A DNA stretch of 64,000 nucleotides from an uncultured Pseudomonadales bacterium (lineage in GTDB: Bacteria > Pseudomonadota > Gammaproteobacteria > Pseudomonadales > Cellvibrionaceae), in assembly GCA_947489425.1 (NCBI GenBank), contig CANLDL010000002.1, positions 558,001-622,000 on the forward strand, in the 5' to 3' direction. Shown here piece after piece: positions 18,351 to 26,863 of the stretch. The position numbers were made by a program, and so were the translations under genes. Position 1 is the stretch's first letter, and each line of letters starts with the position of its first letter. The notes beneath the pieces are model-generated. The model made no database searches. It was not told the DNA's origin and saw nothing but the letters and a program-made list of their open reading frames with translations.

Positions 18351-18585
18351 TTATATTAGTTTCGCCTCTCGACGAGGTACTTTCTTTATATGAGTAAAGA
18401 AAGTACCCAAAGAAAACACATCCCTTATTCAGCCCTTCGGGTCCCTTCGCTTATGTTAATAATGATCGGTCGGCTCTATATCATGTCCTGTGACAGTTCG
18501 CCTTACGCCAACGTCCTGTTGGCTTAACCAATAATTATTATCAACGCTCTGCTGAATAGATGGAACTGTCGAGCTAATCATCTAA
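18343..18585. repeat. About 240-bp direct repeat, copy 1
   Basis: It starts with ATTCCTTTTATATTAGTTTC and runs through TTCGCTTATGTTAATAATGA to TAGATGGAACTGTCGAG. A close second copy is at 21085-21325. Each copy begins exactly where a displaced Rhs cassette loses its upstream part, so it is a junction block. No convincing coding frame was seen in it. Confidence 0.8.
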
Positions 18586-18601
18586 CTTCGCCACTCCAAC
18601 A

Positions 18602-18823
18602 TTAAGGATAGGGGCAATAATTCTCTGTGTTTTCGTTTGTAGGGTTCAAGATAATAAGATCCGAGCCTAACTGATCAGGGATAATATCGTTATCTCCATC
18701 GGGAGAATGTATTAAAGTATTTAATTTTCCCATAGCCCATCCTCCAGAACCAGAAATAAGGAACATAGCTTCTGTAGTACCTGTAGACCCAGCCTTATGT
18801 TTACTAGCATCTCTCGGTGTCAA
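18602..18823 (-). pseudogene. Open frame remnant of unknown origin
   Basis: 73 codons from a TTG that overlaps the stop of the membrane immunity gene at 18820. It reads GSTGTTEAMFLISGSGGWAM and SPDGDNDIIPDQLGSDLIIL, ending ENYCPYP. The C-terminal aspartate-rich stretch looks like a toxin-tip linker, but no family is recognised. It is probably what remains of another cassette. Confidence 0.35.
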
Positions 18824-19245
18824 TTATTTTGCTGCCTTACCTTTAATTTTTTGTACTTAAAAAATAAAAACGAGCCACAAAACATTACAGCCCCCACTTT
18901 GAATAAATGCATAGAAACCCCATATTCAGAGGTAGCATAAACATAAGATATTAAAAAACAAAGAAAACTAGCAATAATTATAGACAGCCCCAAAAAAATT
19001 AATGTGTTGTACATATTTTTAAAATCAAAAAAACTAATATCTAAGCTAAAAACTATTTTATCTTTTTGTTTTCCGTAAAATAAAAAGCAAACGATAAAAA
19101 TAAAAATTGAGCCTCCTATAATTGACCCTAAATACTCAGGCACTACATGGGGAGTGGGAAGTTGCGAGCTAGACAAGCCTAGAGGTATACCACTAGCAAT
19201 CGCCAAACCTAAGAAGAATATATTAAACCTTTTATAAATACTCAT
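18820..19245 (-). CDS. Membrane immunity protein of the 19-kb cassette
   Basis: 141 aa. ATG 19245 overlaps the toxin stop as ATGA. There are four hydrophobic segments: FFLGLAIASGIPLGL, YLGSIIGGSIFIFIVCFLFY, YNTLIFLGLSIIIASFLCFL and LFKVGAVMFCGSFLFF. It is an inner-membrane protein with no recognised domain. Its role as immunity protein follows from position and the overlapping start. Confidence 0.7.
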   Translation of the reverse strand: MSIYKRFNIFFLGLAIASGIPLGLSSSQLPTPHVVPEYLGSIIGGSIFIFIVCFLFYGKQKDKIVFSLDISFFDFKNMYNTLIFLGLSIIIASFLCFLISYVYATSEYGVSMHLFKVGAVMFCGSFLFFKYKKLKVRQQNN

Positions 19246-20000
19246 TTTTTACACTCACAGCTAGGATCTCCATGCCATGGGCCACCATCATGGAAAATAG
19301 AAGCAACACTTCGAGCAAGATCACCAATAGTAAGAGAACCTGTCAAAGTTGTCTGAACTTCATACCCTATAGTTACACCTAGATCTATAGAAAGACCATC
19401 ATTAGTCCAATCGTAATCTTTAATGCCAGAATGTGAAATCCCTACTGGACCTAGGCCTAATGTAGATTGAGCATCAAGGCCATCAAAGTTTGACCGACAG
19501 CCTAATGTTTGCCCAAGATTTATAGCAATTTTACCCGATGTATAGCCTCCGTAGTTACTCAGAACTGACCCATATACACCAATATCAAAATTACCACCAT
19601 TCGATGTAGCCCCAGCAAACGTTCCATCAAAAAGTACTACACCAAACTCAACACCACCAACAAATGGAATATTGATCCCAAGTCCTATATGGTTTGCATC
19701 CAACCCATTTGGATCATAATACATCAACGGATTCTGGTGCACATATCCATAAGTATTAGGCCCATCACCCAACCCAATTCTATCACTCGTAATATAACGC
19801 CCCGTTTGCGGGTCGTAATATCGGAAGTAGTTGTAATGTAACTCCGTCTCCTCATCATACAACTGACCAGGGAATCTAAGATTATTTTCTATCGTTGCTG
19901 TGGTGATATTGGCCTCACCAAAGGGTGTGTACTCAGCCTGCCAAACGACATTTTTGTTTTGATCGGTTAATACCTTTGGCGTACCTAAGTGATCCTTATT
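19242..20000 (-). pseudogene. Displaced Rhs C-terminal cassette with repetitive Gly-rich tip
   Basis: Open from codons DHLGTPKVLTDQNKNVVW near 19995, immediately after the neighbouring immunity gene, with no start codon (an internal ATG at 19862 gives 206 aa). The core ends YGYVHQNPLMYYDPNGL. The tip is rich in glycine and beta-like strands (GLGINIPFVGGVEFGVVLFD, GLSIDLGVTIGYEVQTTLTG) and ends DPSCECKK. No enzyme motif was recognised. The partner immunity protein has four membrane segments, so a membrane-acting toxin is plausible. Confidence 0.7.
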
Positions 20001-20015
20001 TTATCTACCCTTTTT

Positions 20016-20282
20016 TTATTTTTTATTCTTAAATAAAATATTTTTAATAAAGAAAATAATCATTAAAAGATAACAAAAAAAACCTAGCAAAATGGATAAA
20101 AAAATTCCCCCAGCACCAACAATAATTAAAGCTTTAAATTCAAAAAATAAGCCTATAGACAGCACACAAAAAGAAAACAGCCCTAACACAAAAAAAATAG
20201 TGTAAAGCTTCATACTCTTAAAATAAGATGGGTATTTCTTTTTAAAACTCTGCTCTAACGCTTTGAAATTAATTACACTCAC
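20016..20282 (-). CDS. Membrane immunity protein of the 20.5-kb cassette
   Basis: About 89 aa from GTG 20282 (VSVINFKALEQSFKKKYPSY), overlapping the toxin end by 14 bases; a longer frame to 20312 lies fully inside the toxin gene and is less likely. Two hydrophobic segments (LYTIFFVLGLFSFCVLSIGL and a second at residues 51-78) end in a lysine-rich tail. An almost identical copy, fused to its toxin tail, lies at 13418-13690. Confidence 0.7.
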   Translation of the reverse strand: MSVINFKALEQSFKKKYPSYFKSMKLYTIFFVLGLFSFCVLSIGLFFEFKALIIVGAGGIFLSILLGFFCYLLMIIFFIKNILFKNKK

Positions 20283-21090
20283 AATTACCCCCTGAATCAA
20301 AAAGATCACCAAGAGTCGGAGTTGTATATCCTGAGTTCAAATATTGCCCTACAGCAACATTCCCTCCGTAACCCGCCCCTAGCCTTGGATCAGGCGTAAG
20401 ATTAAGGGTATCTATTGGACCAAGCCAATCCTCCCAACTCAATGCACTAGTTCCTGGAGCACCAGAAGCACTTACCCCTCCTGACTTCCCCCAGCCAGCA
20501 TTCCCCTCAAGATAAATACCAGTATTGCTACTAAAACCACTTGGAAGAGGTCCATCTGAAGTACTGGAGCCAACAGAACCACCTACCCCCACATAAATAC
20601 CTATACCAACCAAAACATTACCTTGCCCATTAGCAAAAAATTGATAACAACGCCAATTCTTCCAATCATCAGGAATACTAATACCTACTGTTGTACCCCC
20701 ACTAAACCCCGCACCTAAAAGCAAAAGCTGGGGAAACCCGAACTGTATGGTACCCGAAATACCAAACTGAAACTGTCTTGCCAAACCCAATGGATCGACA
20801 TATAGCAAAGGATTACTACTCACATATGCATAAGTATTAGGGCCATCGTATAAGCCTAATGGGTCAGATCTTAAATACCTCCCCGATTTGGGGTCGTAAT
20901 ACCTAAACCAGTTGTAGTGCAGACCTGTTTCACTATCATAGAACTGCCCTGGGAACCTAAGATTGTTGGTAATGACTTCCGTAGTGATTGTTGCCTCACC
21001 AAAAGGCGTGTACTCAGCCTGCCAAATAATATTTTTGTTTTGATCGGTTAATACCTTTGGCGTACCTAGGTGATCATTGTGATATTCCTT
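20269..21090 (-). pseudogene. Displaced Rhs C-terminal cassette, glycine-rich toxin tip
   Basis: Open from just after TAA at 21091-21093: EYHNDHLGTPKVLTDQNKN, then TPFGEATITTEVITNNLRF, YNWFRYYDPKSGRYLRSDP and SNPLLYVDPLGLARQ. There is no ATG; GTG 20823 is the only possible internal start. The tip is Gly/Ser-rich (GFSGGTTVGISIPDDWKNW, GVGGSVGSSTSDGPLPSG) and ends GDLFDSGGNCECN. The last 170 or so codons' worth of DNA is duplicated at 13.4-13.9 kb. Confidence 0.75.
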
Positions 21091-21325
21091 TTATATTTCA
21101 TATTAGTTTCGCCTCTCGGCGAGACACTTTCTTTATATGAGTAAAGAAAGTGTCCAAAGAAAACACATCCACTATTCAGCCCGTTGGATACCTTCGCTTA
21201 TGTTAATAATGATCGGTCGGCTCTATATCACGTCCTGTGACAGTTCGCCTTACGCCAACGTCCTGTTGGCTTAACCAATAATTATTATCAACGCTCTGCT
21301 GAATAGATGGAACTGTCGAGTTGAT
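21085..21325. repeat. About 240-bp direct repeat, copy 2
   Basis: It matches 18343-18585 with a handful of changes (for example TTCGGGTCC against TTGGATACC and a short TATTTCA insertion at the start). It lies between the 20.5-kb cassette and the boundary element at 21325-21410. Confidence 0.8.
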
Positions 21326-21329
21326 CATC

Positions 21330-21430
21330 ACTCACCAGATGATGCAATCTTAGAAAAAACAACAACCCAGAATAAAAAAGCCTAACCGACAAAAGGCTAA
21401 GCTTTAAAATCAACGTCTCTGACCCTTTGA
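21330..21430. repeat. Cassette-boundary element next to the active immunity gene
   Basis: It contains ATCACTCACCAGATGATGC, then AAAAAGCCTAACCGACAAAAGG and CTAAGCTTTAAAATCAACG. It matches the elements at 14487-14585 and 9780-9890. Its stem is a possible terminator for the Rhs operon, whose last gene ends at 21457. Confidence 0.65.
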
Positions 21431-21456
21431 TTTCCGGCACCTTATTTTTCTGACAC

Positions 21457-22020
21457 CTACTTTTTCTTCTCTGACCCTATTGATTTATGTTCTGTTAATT
21501 TTAATTGCCTTTCTTCCTTTCCCCAACATTTATTTAAAGCACCAAAGCCACAAAAATTAGATAATATATATATACTCAAGCCATTCTCAGTTTCACTATA
21601 AAACATTAAAAGCCCTCTCTCTTCTGAAAATAGATAAGTTATTTCCGCTAGACCTTTAGTCCCTTTTATATAATAAACATTATCTTTCTCAGTGTTACCA
21701 AAAACAGGGTATAAAGCATTTGATAATACTTTATAGTTTACTCCATCCACTATCCAACTAGTCTGCTCTCCAATATTTTTAAGCACATAGAAATTAAAAA
21801 TAGAGCTATTTATACACAAGAACTTACTATCTTCATTACAAGTAGATGCATCATAGGCTAAGCCAATTAAAGTCATGTCTCCATTTTTTGAAATCGAGAA
21901 GGTTTTATTTGGATATTGAATACTCCGATAATATGACTCACCACTATACACTTTGTTACAGAAAGCCATAAGCAGTAAAAATATATATAAAACAGACTTT
22001 AAAAGTGATTGCATGAACAT
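21457..22020 (-). CDS. Secreted immunity protein of the full-length Rhs toxin
   Basis: 187 aa with a Sec signal peptide (LLKSVLYIFLLLMAFCNKVY, cleavage near residue 27). The mature domain is beta-rich: TFSISKNGDMTLIGLAYDAS, SWIVDGVNYKVL, GLLMFYSETENGLSIYILS. ATG 22020 overlaps the toxin end by 22 bases. Export of the immunity protein implies the toxin acts in the periplasm. That fits the HExxH motif of the toxin tip, since a periplasmic peptidase would need a periplasmic inhibitor (inference). Confidence 0.75.
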   Translation of the reverse strand: MFMQSLLKSVLYIFLLLMAFCNKVYSGESYYRSIQYPNKTFSISKNGDMTLIGLAYDASTCNEDSKFLCINSSIFNFYVLKNIGEQTSWIVDGVNYKVLSNALYPVFGNTEKDNVYYIKGTKGLAEITYLFSEERGLLMFYSETENGLSIYILSNFCGFGALNKCWGKEERQLKLTEHKSIGSEKKK

Positions 22021-24974
22021 TTTCCTGCACGAAAATCGTTAGACCATTGATTAGCATCAAGCTCAGATTTAGGCAACGGAGCCGATTCAAATAATTGAGA
22101 TTTAGCACTACCACCTTTATAGCGGTTTTCTAACGTCAAATCATAATTTTTCTGAGATATGTGCCTAAACTCATGTAAAAAAACTGAATAATGATGGGTC
22201 TCCTGTTTAAAGAAGTCATAGTTAAAATCAGTACTTTGTGAAGCAAATGTAGTTCGTGCATATGCTCCATTATACAGCTGGTGGGCTACCGAGTTGATGT
22301 TAGGGTTAACCCTAATTGTCCACCTATCAAAAGCTTTAGCTATAGCGCTATCTGGGTCACACTTCTCAAGAATATCCTTATTAAATTGACGATTTAGCTG
22401 ACGAAGCAGATTTTCTCTTTTTCCTGCACGCGTTTTAGCATATGCTCTTCTTGCTGCATTCGCCTCCGTAAAACTCATACCTGAGGTATCCAGCCCACTC
22501 TCAATTCTCGCTAACCCATTTGGGTCAAAATATTTAAGAGGATTTCCCCCAACATAAGCATAAGTATTGAGGCCATCACCTAATCCAATCCTGTCACTGG
22601 TGATATATCGTCCCGTTGCTGGATCATAGTACCTAAACCAGTTGTAATGTAACTCCGTCTCTTCATCAAAATACTGGCCAGAGAATCTTAGGTTGTTTTC
22701 TACCGTTGTTACTGATTTTGTGGCCTCTCCAAAGGGCGTGTAGCTTGATTGCCATACAATGTTTTTATTTTGATCGGTTAATACCCTTGGCGTACCTAGG
22801 TGATCATTGTGATACGTGTAAATATTATTTGCTGTGACTTGTGCCAAAGGCTGGCCATTAAAGTAGAGGTACTCTTTAATCACTTGGCCTTGTGCTGTGT
22901 ATTCACCCAACAACTGCCCACTCTCATTATAGGCATAGTGTGTTGTTGCATTACCCACAATCTGTTTGGTAGTACGTTGCCCTAAAGCGTTGTAGGTGTA
23001 GTTGGCGGTTAGGCTTGATTTACTGATAGTGGCTAAGCGGTTAGCAGCATTGTAAGTACTGGTTAGATTCTCTGTAGCCGTATCAGTATCGCTGATCTGA
23101 GTTGGGTTACCATTGTTATCGTACTGGTAATTGCTAACAGTGTTATCCGTCACTGGATTGATTATTACACTGTTTAGCTGATTACTACCTGTGTTATAGC
23201 TGTAATCCTCAGTATTTATTTGAGCATTTTCAGTCGTACTTTTTTGTAAGCGATTGCCAATAGGGTCGTATTGATAACTGAGGCTACCGTAATCACCCGT
23301 ACTACCTGATAGACGATCTAATACATCGTAACTAAACAGTTGATTGTTGGTGGGCTCATTGAGGTGATCGATGGTGGTTATATTGCCATTGGCATCGTAG
23401 TCATAGCTGAGATCAAGAACAGTGGTTAAGGCACTACCACTGGTGAGTGTACTTAAGCGATAGTCCTGATCGTAGGTGAGTGTTTGTGTTAAGCCATTGC
23501 CATAGGTCATCCCCTTAACAGGACCAAAGGCTAAGTACTCGGTGTCACTGATAATATTAATCGGATTTTCTGTCGGGCGTGTCGCCGTAATGTCTTGTAC
23601 TCTGCCTTGAGAATCATAGGTGTAGTTAACGACTAGGCCACTCGGATAAGTCATCTCTATAGGATTATTAGCCAAATCATAAGTGGTACTGGTTACGAGT
23701 GTTTGACCGTCAATGACGGTGGTTTTAGTGAGCAAGTTACCGCGATGATCATAGTGGTAGTGTGTTGAGCCGCTTTGGTCCGTGATTTGAGTTAAGCGGC
23801 CAATGCCTTTGTTGCCAGTCGTCACCCCATCGTATTGATAAACAATATTTTCTACCGGTGTAGCTGGGTAGGTAACACCTGTTAATCGGTTAAGGGCATC
23901 GTAGCTGTAGTTAACTACCACACCACGCGCATCGGTCATGCTGGTGCGGTTGTTGGCTTGATCGTAGGTGTAGGTTGCTGTGCCGGTATCGGGGCTACTG
24001 ATTTGGGTTAAGTTGTCAAAACCATCGTAGCTGTAGGTGGTGGTGTTGCCATTGGCATCCGTGACGCTGGTTAGGCGGTCTTGGTCATCGTAACCAAACT
24101 GGGTGGTGCCGTTGGCGGCATCAGTGCTTTGCTGTAGGCGATCTAAGGGGTCGTAGATCTGGTTGGTGACATTCGTTTTAGGGTCCGTCACGGCCGTGTT
24201 GTTGTCGTTAACATCGTAGTCAAAGTGGGTGATTTGGTTCTCGGCCCCAATAATATCCATCACACGGCTAAGTTCATCAAATGCACGATTAACCGTGTAA
24301 GTGATTGTGCCCGTACTGGTTTGAATGGTCTCGCTAGTGCGGTTACCGGCATTGTCTAGGGTGTAGTTGATACTCTCGCCTACACTATTACTGATTTGTG
24401 TTAAACGGCGCGCTGCATCGTAGGTGTAAGTCAGTACTACGCCATTGGGCTGGGTGATCTCGATTAACTGGCCCACATTATCGTAGGTATAATTTGTCAC
24501 GCTATTTGAGGCGGCGACTCCACTGGGGTCGACCACCGTGACGGAGGTGAGCCAGCCACGAACATGGTAGGTGAGCACTGTCTCGGTGCCATTGGCATCG
24601 ATCACGCGGGCGGGTTGGCCACGACCGTTGTAATCGAGCAGTTGTGTCGTATGACCAAGAGCATTGGTAATGGATGAACGATTACCAAAGGTATCGTAAG
24701 TATAGGTGGTAACATCCACGACATCGGTACGCGGGCCATCTTCAGTTAAGACTAAGCCTTGAGGGTTATAGGTATAAGATGTGGATTGCTGAGCCAGTAC
24801 AGATGGTGCAAAGCTAATGCTTGCTGCTAAAGATAATGCTAACAGTGTTTTAGAAAAAAATGACGATAGTGGCTTCACTCTATTTACTGTATTGATCGAT
24901 GATATATCCATAACAAGTCCTGTTGTTGACCCACTCTTATTTTTTAATGTCTGTGTAGTATTTTTACGTTTCAT
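21999..24974 (-). CDS. Full-length YD-repeat (Rhs) toxin with HExxH tip
   Basis: 991 aa. The N-terminus has a signal peptide (LLALSLAASISFAPSVLAQQ, about residues 44-63). Next come roughly 650 residues of YD repeats (for example YTYDNVGQLIEITQPNG, YSYDALNRLTGVTYP), which in relatives build a closed shell around the toxin. The conserved end of the core reads YHNDHLGTPRVLTDQNKNIV, HYNWFRYYDPATGRYITSDR and GGNPLKYFDPNGL. The tip, about 165 aa, carries VFLHEFRHISQKNYD, an HExxH zinc-peptidase-type motif, and ends GKCSCNHF. No PAAR, VgrG or other T6SS signature was seen, so export is presumably Sec-dependent. It is the only cassette still attached to a complete core. Confidence 0.9.
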   Translation of the reverse strand: MKRKNTTQTLKNKSGSTTGLVMDISSINTVNRVKPLSSFFSKTLLALSLAASISFAPSVLAQQSTSYTYNPQGLVLTEDGPRTDVVDVTTYTYDTFGNRSSITNALGHTTQLLDYNGRGQPARVIDANGTETVLTYHVRGWLTSVTVVDPSGVAASNSVTNYTYDNVGQLIEITQPNGVVLTYTYDAARRLTQISNSVGESINYTLDNAGNRTSETIQTSTGTITYTVNRAFDELSRVMDIIGAENQITHFDYDVNDNNTAVTDPKTNVTNQIYDPLDRLQQSTDAANGTTQFGYDDQDRLTSVTDANGNTTTYSYDGFDNLTQISSPDTGTATYTYDQANNRTSMTDARGVVVNYSYDALNRLTGVTYPATPVENIVYQYDGVTTGNKGIGRLTQITDQSGSTHYHYDHRGNLLTKTTVIDGQTLVTSTTYDLANNPIEMTYPSGLVVNYTYDSQGRVQDITATRPTENPINIISDTEYLAFGPVKGMTYGNGLTQTLTYDQDYRLSTLTSGSALTTVLDLSYDYDANGNITTIDHLNEPTNNQLFSYDVLDRLSGSTGDYGSLSYQYDPIGNRLQKSTTENAQINTEDYSYNTGSNQLNSVIINPVTDNTVSNYQYDNNGNPTQISDTDTATENLTSTYNAANRLATISKSSLTANYTYNALGQRTTKQIVGNATTHYAYNESGQLLGEYTAQGQVIKEYLYFNGQPLAQVTANNIYTYHNDHLGTPRVLTDQNKNIVWQSSYTPFGEATKSVTTVENNLRFSGQYFDEETELHYNWFRYYDPATGRYITSDRIGLGDGLNTYAYVGGNPLKYFDPNGLARIESGLDTSGMSFTEANAARRAYAKTRAGKRENLLRQLNRQFNKDILEKCDPDSAIAKAFDRWTIRVNPNINSVAHQLYNGAYARTTFASQSTDFNYDFFKQETHHYSVFLHEFRHISQKNYDLTLENRYKGGSAKSQLFESAPLPKSELDANQWSNDFRAGKCSCNHF

Positions 24975-24976
24975 GA

Positions 24977-25232
24977 TTATCGCTCCGTGATATTGCGTGA
25001 GAGCAAACGACCATTCGTGTCGTACGTCATGGTGATGATACGTGAAGGCTCAGTGATTTTTGTGGGTAGGTTATAACCAGCATGCCACTCGGTAGTAATG
25101 GTTCTGGCTTGCGGTGTACCACTCGCTTCGGTACGAGAAAGCACTTGGCCACGATCATTATTGATGTAAGTGGTGGTATTGCCTTTCCAATCTGTTTTAC
25201 TTGCCGTAAAACCGTTAGCATCATAAGTGTAG
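24977..25232. repeat. About 255-bp repeat at the 3' end of the middle Rhs gene
   Basis: It matches 26608-26863 with few changes. It encodes TDWKGNTTTYINNDRGQVLS through LSRNITER. The duplicated 3' ends would allow recombination that swaps or deletes one head gene. Confidence 0.85.
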
Positions 25233-26605
25233 GCTTTATTAGCTGCGGCACAGTTGGTAGATGCATGACCCTCAACACCAATAAGCTTTTTCTGGCTATT
25301 GATTGAATCAAAATAATAAGTGGTTTCTTTACCCAAACTATTTGTCACTACCGTAATGGGTTTACCATTACGACGATCACTGCTGTAGAACAATTCAACT
25401 CGCTCCGCACCGTTATTATGCTCACTTAGTATAGCTCGACGTCTACTGTCGTAATCCCAAGTGGCATACCGATGGTTATTTTCATCTTCTATACCAATCA
25501 GCAGCCCCTTATAACCTAGACGATCATCATAGATAAAAGTCTTCTTAGGGTTATTACTTAAATCATCAGGGGTATCATCAGGGTAAATTATGCGATGCAG
25601 CAAACCAGAAACCGTATACTCTAAGTGGAAATCTGAGCCAGATAAATCAGTGATTTTAGTGATCTGATCAGCAACATCTTTATGAAGTGTTGCCTGTCGT
25701 CCTTGGTTATCGGAGATAGTCGTTACCCGTTCATCATAGGTATAATTCATGATGTAATTACCAATAAATACCCGCGATGTAATCAAACCATCAAAATTGT
25801 AATACTCCGTGATATTATCCATCACCATTTGCCAACCAATAAACTCACCATTAGCATCAAAACGCTGAGTGAGTGAGGCATTCTTATTGTAAACCTCTTC
25901 CCAAGTACCACTTTCATATTGGAAGGTAAGATAGCGACCATTGGGTCTTTCTAGATTAACAGAATATTCTTCTAAAATAGTATTTTCTGACAGCGAAGGG
26001 AATTTATACTGATCAAGAGGTATTCTACCCTTATCTTCCCACTCCGTAGGCACAACCCATCTATTGTTACGCCAAGCTTGACTAATAAACAATCGATAAC
26101 TTTGGGGCATCGTCCACTTATTAAGCGAGCTAAAATAGTTTAAGCTAATGTCAAAAGAAAAAGGCCCTGACCATTCAAACAACGTTTCTTTTTGCTGCTT
26201 ACGACCACTACTAATACTAATCGGATTACCTACCGGACAATGGTTGTCGTCTTGATCTACTGGCCCACCTAACCCCATGCGCCTAGCAGTTACCTTGCAT
26301 CGTCCTTCTGGGCATTCCTTTTCTGGTCGCCCATGATCAATATAATATAAGTGACATACCGAGAAAGTTCCGTAATCATGCTGATAGAGAGTTTTATGAA
26401 AGCTTGCTCTGACCTCTTTGTGTGTCGCAGGAGGAAAATAGGTTAAAAGTTCCGCGCAGCGTTTTTCCCAATAAGCATAAGGGGATTCAGCTGATGCCTG
26501 ATGGCTAAATACAGTAAGCAAAAATATAACAAGAGAAACTAAAAGAGTAGAAACATTCAGACTTCTAGTCAAATTATGAGCAAAGCAATATCTTGAGTCA
26601 GTCAT
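24977..26605 (-). CDS. Secreted YD-repeat protein (DUF6531-like head), middle gene of Rhs operon
   Basis: 542 aa. Signal peptide VSTLLVSLVIFLLTVFSHQASA (about residues 18-39). A domain with CPVGNPISISSGRKQQKETL and FSFDISLNYFSSLNKW resembles the DUF6531 head of Rhs proteins, followed by YD-like repeats. It ends MTYDTNGRLLSRNITER, directly before the start of the toxin gene (2-bp gap). Its last about 85 codons are nearly identical to those of the next gene upstream. In other bacteria this sequence continues into the core in one polypeptide; here it stops, so the shell is assembled from separate chains or the gene is a duplicated head. Confidence 0.8.
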   Translation of the reverse strand: MTDSRYCFAHNLTRSLNVSTLLVSLVIFLLTVFSHQASAESPYAYWEKRCAELLTYFPPATHKEVRASFHKTLYQHDYGTFSVCHLYYIDHGRPEKECPEGRCKVTARRMGLGGPVDQDDNHCPVGNPISISSGRKQQKETLFEWSGPFSFDISLNYFSSLNKWTMPQSYRLFISQAWRNNRWVVPTEWEDKGRIPLDQYKFPSLSENTILEEYSVNLERPNGRYLTFQYESGTWEEVYNKNASLTQRFDANGEFIGWQMVMDNITEYYNFDGLITSRVFIGNYIMNYTYDERVTTISDNQGRQATLHKDVADQITKITDLSGSDFHLEYTVSGLLHRIIYPDDTPDDLSNNPKKTFIYDDRLGYKGLLIGIEDENNHRYATWDYDSRRRAILSEHNNGAERVELFYSSDRRNGKPITVVTNSLGKETTYYFDSINSQKKLIGVEGHASTNCAAANKAYTYDANGFTASKTDWKGNTTTYINNDRGQVLSRTEASGTPQARTITTEWHAGYNLPTKITEPSRIITMTYDTNGRLLSRNITER

Positions 26606-26607
26606 TA

Positions 26608-26863
26608 TTATCGATCCGTGATTGTACGTGAAAGTAAGCGCCCATTCGCATCGTAGGTCATATCGGTGACACGTGAAGGCTCAGTGATTTTTGTGGGTAG
26701 GTTATAATCAGCATGCCACTCGGTAGTAATGGTTCTAGCTTGCGGTGTACCACTCGCTTCGGTACGAGAAAGCACTTGGCCACGATCATTATTGATGTAA
26801 GTGGTGGCGTTGCCTTTCCAATCCGTTTTACTGGCCATAAAACCGTTGGTGTCGTAAGTGTAA
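26608..26863. repeat. About 255-bp repeat at the 3' end of the first Rhs gene
   Basis: This is the partner copy of 24977-25232, encoding TDWKGNATTYINNDRGQVLS through LSRTITDR. Both copies end at the gene's stop codon, so each is a functional coding end rather than an intergenic repeat. Confidence 0.85.

Noticed and set aside
9780..21430. Integron attC array
   Set aside because: GCCTAAC cores recur, but the matching GTTAGGC half-sites are missing, spacing is wrong, genes are on the opposite strand to a single-promoter array, and no integrase is present.
24977..26863. Insertion sequence between the two Rhs head genes
   Set aside because: The repeat is coding and in frame in both genes; there are no terminal inverted repeats or transposase.
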